This document shows, piece by piece, positions 31,868 to 33,988 of a DNA stretch of 33,988 bases. The DNA is taken from positions 1 through 33,988 of the forward strand of contig JAHLLR010000054.1 in the NCBI GenBank assembly GCA_020444075.1, in the 5' to 3' direction. Below the pieces are notes generated by a model. That model saw only the letters and a list, made by a program, of their open reading frames with translations, did no database searches and was not told the DNA's origin. The translations under genes and the position numbers were made by a program. How positions within the stretch are numbered: the stretch's first letter is position 1; each line of letters starts with the position of its first letter. This stretch comes from Deltaproteobacteria bacterium (GTDB lineage Bacteria > Desulfobacterota > Desulfobacteria > Desulfobacterales > Desulfosarcinaceae).

Positions 31868-32574
31868 GCACCTTGTATCTGATTCGACACGGCCAGGCCT
31901 CATTCGGAACATCGGACTACGATGCGCTGTCGGACAGGGGGCGGCACCAGGCCCGCGTCCTGGGCGGTTTTTTTCTCAAGACCGGCATCCGCTTCGATGC
32001 ATGCTGGTCCGGCACTCTAAACCGGCAGCAGCAGACCCTCGGCGAAGTCCGGGACACTTATCTGGATGCAGGGCTTGACCTGCCGCTTCCGGCCGAAACG
32101 GCAGCGTTCGATGAATACGATTACGAAGCGGTTCTCCGGGCGCTGATACCGGTTATCGAAAAAGAAGATCCGGCATTCATCCGCGATGTAAACGGTATGC
32201 TCTCGGATCGGCAGGCTTTTCAAAAGGTATTCGGGCGGGTGATGACCCGTTGGGCCTCCGGCCGGGATACCGTGGACACTCTTCTCAGCTGGTCCTCATT
32301 TGCCGCAGGCGTGACCACCGGTATCCGGGACATCATCGAACGCAGCGACCGGGGCAGCCAGATAGCCGTTTTTACTTCAGGTGGACCCATCGCCGCCTCC
32401 GTCGGCAGTGTTCTGGGCCTGGACGCGGAAAAAACCATCTCCCTTTCATGGCAGTTGGTAAACGCCTCCCTTACCCGGTTCAAATTCAGCGACGGGCGAA
32501 TCAGCCTGGCCACCTTCAATGAACAGGGTCACCTGGAAGAGCAGGGTGGAAACAGCCTGGTGACCTACCGATAA
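31864..32574 (+). CDS. Histidine phosphatase family protein
   Basis: A 236-aa soluble phosphatase of the phosphoglycerate mutase-like superfamily. The catalytic RHG motif is in YLIRHGQASFG at about residues 6-16, with Arg in the WSGTLNRQQQT segment. The second catalytic His of the family, normally in a GH motif late in the protein, is not obvious; VFTSGGPIAASV sits where it would be, with Gly-Gly in place of Gly-His. That may lower or alter activity, as it does in some members of this family. The start ATG 31864 overlaps the leader ORF stop. It lies 70 bases before the acyl-CoA dehydrogenase gene. Confidence 0.85.
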   Translation: MSTLYLIRHGQASFGTSDYDALSDRGRHQARVLGGFFLKTGIRFDACWSGTLNRQQQTLGEVRDTYLDAGLDLPLPAETAAFDEYDYEAVLRALIPVIEKEDPAFIRDVNGMLSDRQAFQKVFGRVMTRWASGRDTVDTLLSWSSFAAGVTTGIRDIIERSDRGSQIAVFTSGGPIAASVGSVLGLDAEKTISLSWQLVNASLTRFKFSDGRISLATFNEQGHLEEQGGNSLVTYR

Positions 32575-32644
32575 ACGCATCAATCATTTTGACGGAGCAT
32601 GATGGCTGCGTAAAAAATCAACGTCCGGAAGGATACGGAAAAGG

Positions 32645-33883
32645 ATGGGAAAAATGGATTTTACGGTCTCGGAAAAAATGCAGGTGATCCTGGAGATGAT
32701 GAATGAGTTTGTGAACAAGGAACTCATCCCCCTGGAGCCGGAATTCCTGAATCGCGAATTTGTGGAACTTCTTCCGGTGCTGGCGGAGAAACGCAAGATG
32801 GTCAGGCAGATGGAGTTGTGGGCGCCCAACCATCCCAGGGAACTGGGGGGCATGGGTCTGGACCTGGTCGAGCACGGCCTGGTGTCCGAAGTGCTGGGGC
32901 GAACGCCCATCGGCCACTATGTATTCAACTGCCAGGCGCCCGATGCCGGCAATATCGAGATTCTGCATAAATACGGCAGCCAGGCCCAGCAGGAGCAGTA
33001 TTTAAAGCCTCTGGTGGACGGGAAAATCCGCAGCTGCTTTTCCATGACTGAGGTGGACATGCCGGGTTCCAATCCGGTGATGATGGAAACCACGGCCGTC
33101 AAGGACGGCGGCGACTACGTGATCAACGGCCAGAAATGGTATACCACCTCGGCGGATGGCGCCGCTTTCGCGATTGTCATGGCCGTCACCAATCCCGAGG
33201 CCTCCCCTTACATGCAGGCCAGTATGATTATCGTGCCCACCGACAACCCGGGTTTCAACCTGGTGCGCAATATTCCTGTCATGGGCCACCGGGGAACCGA
33301 TTACGCTTCACACGGGGAAATTCTCTACCAGAACTGCCGGGTTCCCCGGGAAAACCTGCTGGGGCCAGAAGGGCACGGCTTCGTGATCGCCCAGGAACGA
33401 CTGGGGCCCGGCCGCATCCACCACTGCATGCGCTGGATCGGCATCGCCCAGCGTGCCTTCGACCTCATGTGCCGGCGGGCCAACACCCGCAAAATCTCAC
33501 CGGACGGCAGAACCCTGGGATCGAAGCAGATCATCAAGGCCTGGATTGCGGAAAGCGCCGCCGAGATACAGGCCGCGCGGCTCATGACCCTGCACGCCGC
33601 CTGGAAAATCGAAAAGGAGGGCGCCAAAGCCGCGCGGCATGAGATTTCATTCATCAAATTCATGGTGGCCAACACCCTCCAGCGGGTCGTCGACCGGGCG
33701 CTCCAGGTGCACGGCGGCCTGGGGATGACCGACGACACGGTGCTGGCTTATTTCTTCCGTCACGAGCGGGCCGCCCGCATTTATGACGGGGCCGATGAGG
33801 TCCACAAGATGTCCGTAGCCCGCCATATCCTGCGTGCCCATGCCGGAGGGGGTTTACAAGCGGCCTTGAACCTGCCGGGATGA
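32645..33883 (+). CDS. Acyl-CoA dehydrogenase (ACAD10/11-like)
   Basis: A 412-aa FAD enzyme that introduces the alpha-beta double bond in acyl-CoA and passes electrons to Etf. The signature segments are CFSMTEVDMPGSNP, then WYTTSADGAAFAIVM, then LGPGRIHHCMRWIG, and QVHGGLGMTDD. The ending IYDGADEVHKMSVAR is characteristic of the ACAD10/11 subgroup. The start at 32645 has AAAAGG close by; the first residues (MGKMDFTVSEK) are in keeping with the family. It faces away from etfBA, with which it must work. Confidence 0.92.
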   Translation: MGKMDFTVSEKMQVILEMMNEFVNKELIPLEPEFLNREFVELLPVLAEKRKMVRQMELWAPNHPRELGGMGLDLVEHGLVSEVLGRTPIGHYVFNCQAPDAGNIEILHKYGSQAQQEQYLKPLVDGKIRSCFSMTEVDMPGSNPVMMETTAVKDGGDYVINGQKWYTTSADGAAFAIVMAVTNPEASPYMQASMIIVPTDNPGFNLVRNIPVMGHRGTDYASHGEILYQNCRVPRENLLGPEGHGFVIAQERLGPGRIHHCMRWIGIAQRAFDLMCRRANTRKISPDGRTLGSKQIIKAWIAESAAEIQAARLMTLHAAWKIEKEGAKAARHEISFIKFMVANTLQRVVDRALQVHGGLGMTDDTVLAYFFRHERAARIYDGADEVHKMSVARHILRAHAGGGLQAALNLPG

Positions 33884-33912
33884 GGCGGAGTTCATAGGAC
33901 TGAGGACTGCGG

Positions 33913-33988
33913 GTGAATAGTGAAGAGTGAAGGGTGAAGAGTGAAGGGTGAAGAGTGAAGGGTGAAGAGTGAAGGGTGAAGAGTGAAG
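33913..33988. repeat. 7-bp tandem repeat GTGAAGR
   Basis: About eleven copies of GTGAAGA alternating with GTGAAGG, running to the window edge, so the full extent is not seen. It starts 29 bases after the acyl-CoA dehydrogenase stop. Confidence 0.85.

Noticed and set aside
1-33988. CRISPR array, insertion sequence with transposase, or rRNA
   Set aside because: No regularly spaced 24-37 bp repeats, no transposase-like ORF and no rRNA sequence were found.

Overview
The window looks like chromosomal DNA of a Desulfobacterota bacterium, probably Desulfosarcina/Desulfobacteraceae-like. This is an inference from gene content: a MASE3 protein with the Cys-rich tail common in that group, an Etf/acyl-CoA oxidation block, a KinB/AlgB-like two-component system, many one-component signalling proteins, and intergenic space full of short palindromic repeats. 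Gene density is uneven. Roughly 1-14 kb is loosely packed accessory sequence with small orphan genes on both strands. Roughly 14-34 kb is compact and operonic.

Layout. 0-2.3 kb: a MASE3 membrane sensor, then a minus-strand set of small proteins (a zinc-ribbon protein, an acidic 54-aa protein, and a 51-aa BFD-like [2Fe-2S] protein) delimited by related hairpins. 2.9-6 kb (minus): an N-acyl-D-amino-acid deacylase, a small membrane protein and a DUF6946-like protein. 6.4-8.6 kb (plus): two secreted putative phosphodiesterases, one P1-nuclease/phospholipase C-like and one EEP family. 8.8-14.2 kb: small zinc-finger and membrane proteins, an IHF-alpha-like gene coupled to a PilZ gene, DUF2889, a QueG-like ferredoxin protein, a secreted Cache protein and a decayed Dam methylase fragment.

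14.3-20 kb (plus) is the most interesting block. A HAMP sensor kinase overlaps a sigma-54 activator gene. Next comes a textbook -24/-12 promoter with upstream inverted repeats that could be activator sites. A three-gene unit follows: an uncharacterised Cys-rich protein with a receiver-like fold, TrkH/KtrB and TrkA/KtrA. I read this as a sigma-54-controlled potassium uptake regulon with an undescribed third component. A tRNA-Phe lies just after it on the other strand.

20.3-25.9 kb (minus): an SLC13 permease, then lepA-leuC-leuD. 26-28.9 kb (plus): a perfect-consensus sigma-70 promoter followed by a receiver-GGDEF diguanylate cyclase, a GNAT acetyltransferase, a DUF2156 protein and a DJ-1/PfpI protein in a tight series. 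29-33.9 kb: a divergent acyl-CoA oxidation locus, with etfB-etfA-hydroxyacyl-CoA dehydrogenase on minus and a histidine phosphatase plus acyl-CoA dehydrogenase on plus. The intergenic region between them has a promoter overlapped by a perfect palindrome and a coupled 19-codon leader ORF.

The intergenic regions carry several MITE-like palindromic elements of at least three outer-arm families. Some of them share one central hairpin core. All identifications come from reading the sequence and from memory of the families; no searches were run.
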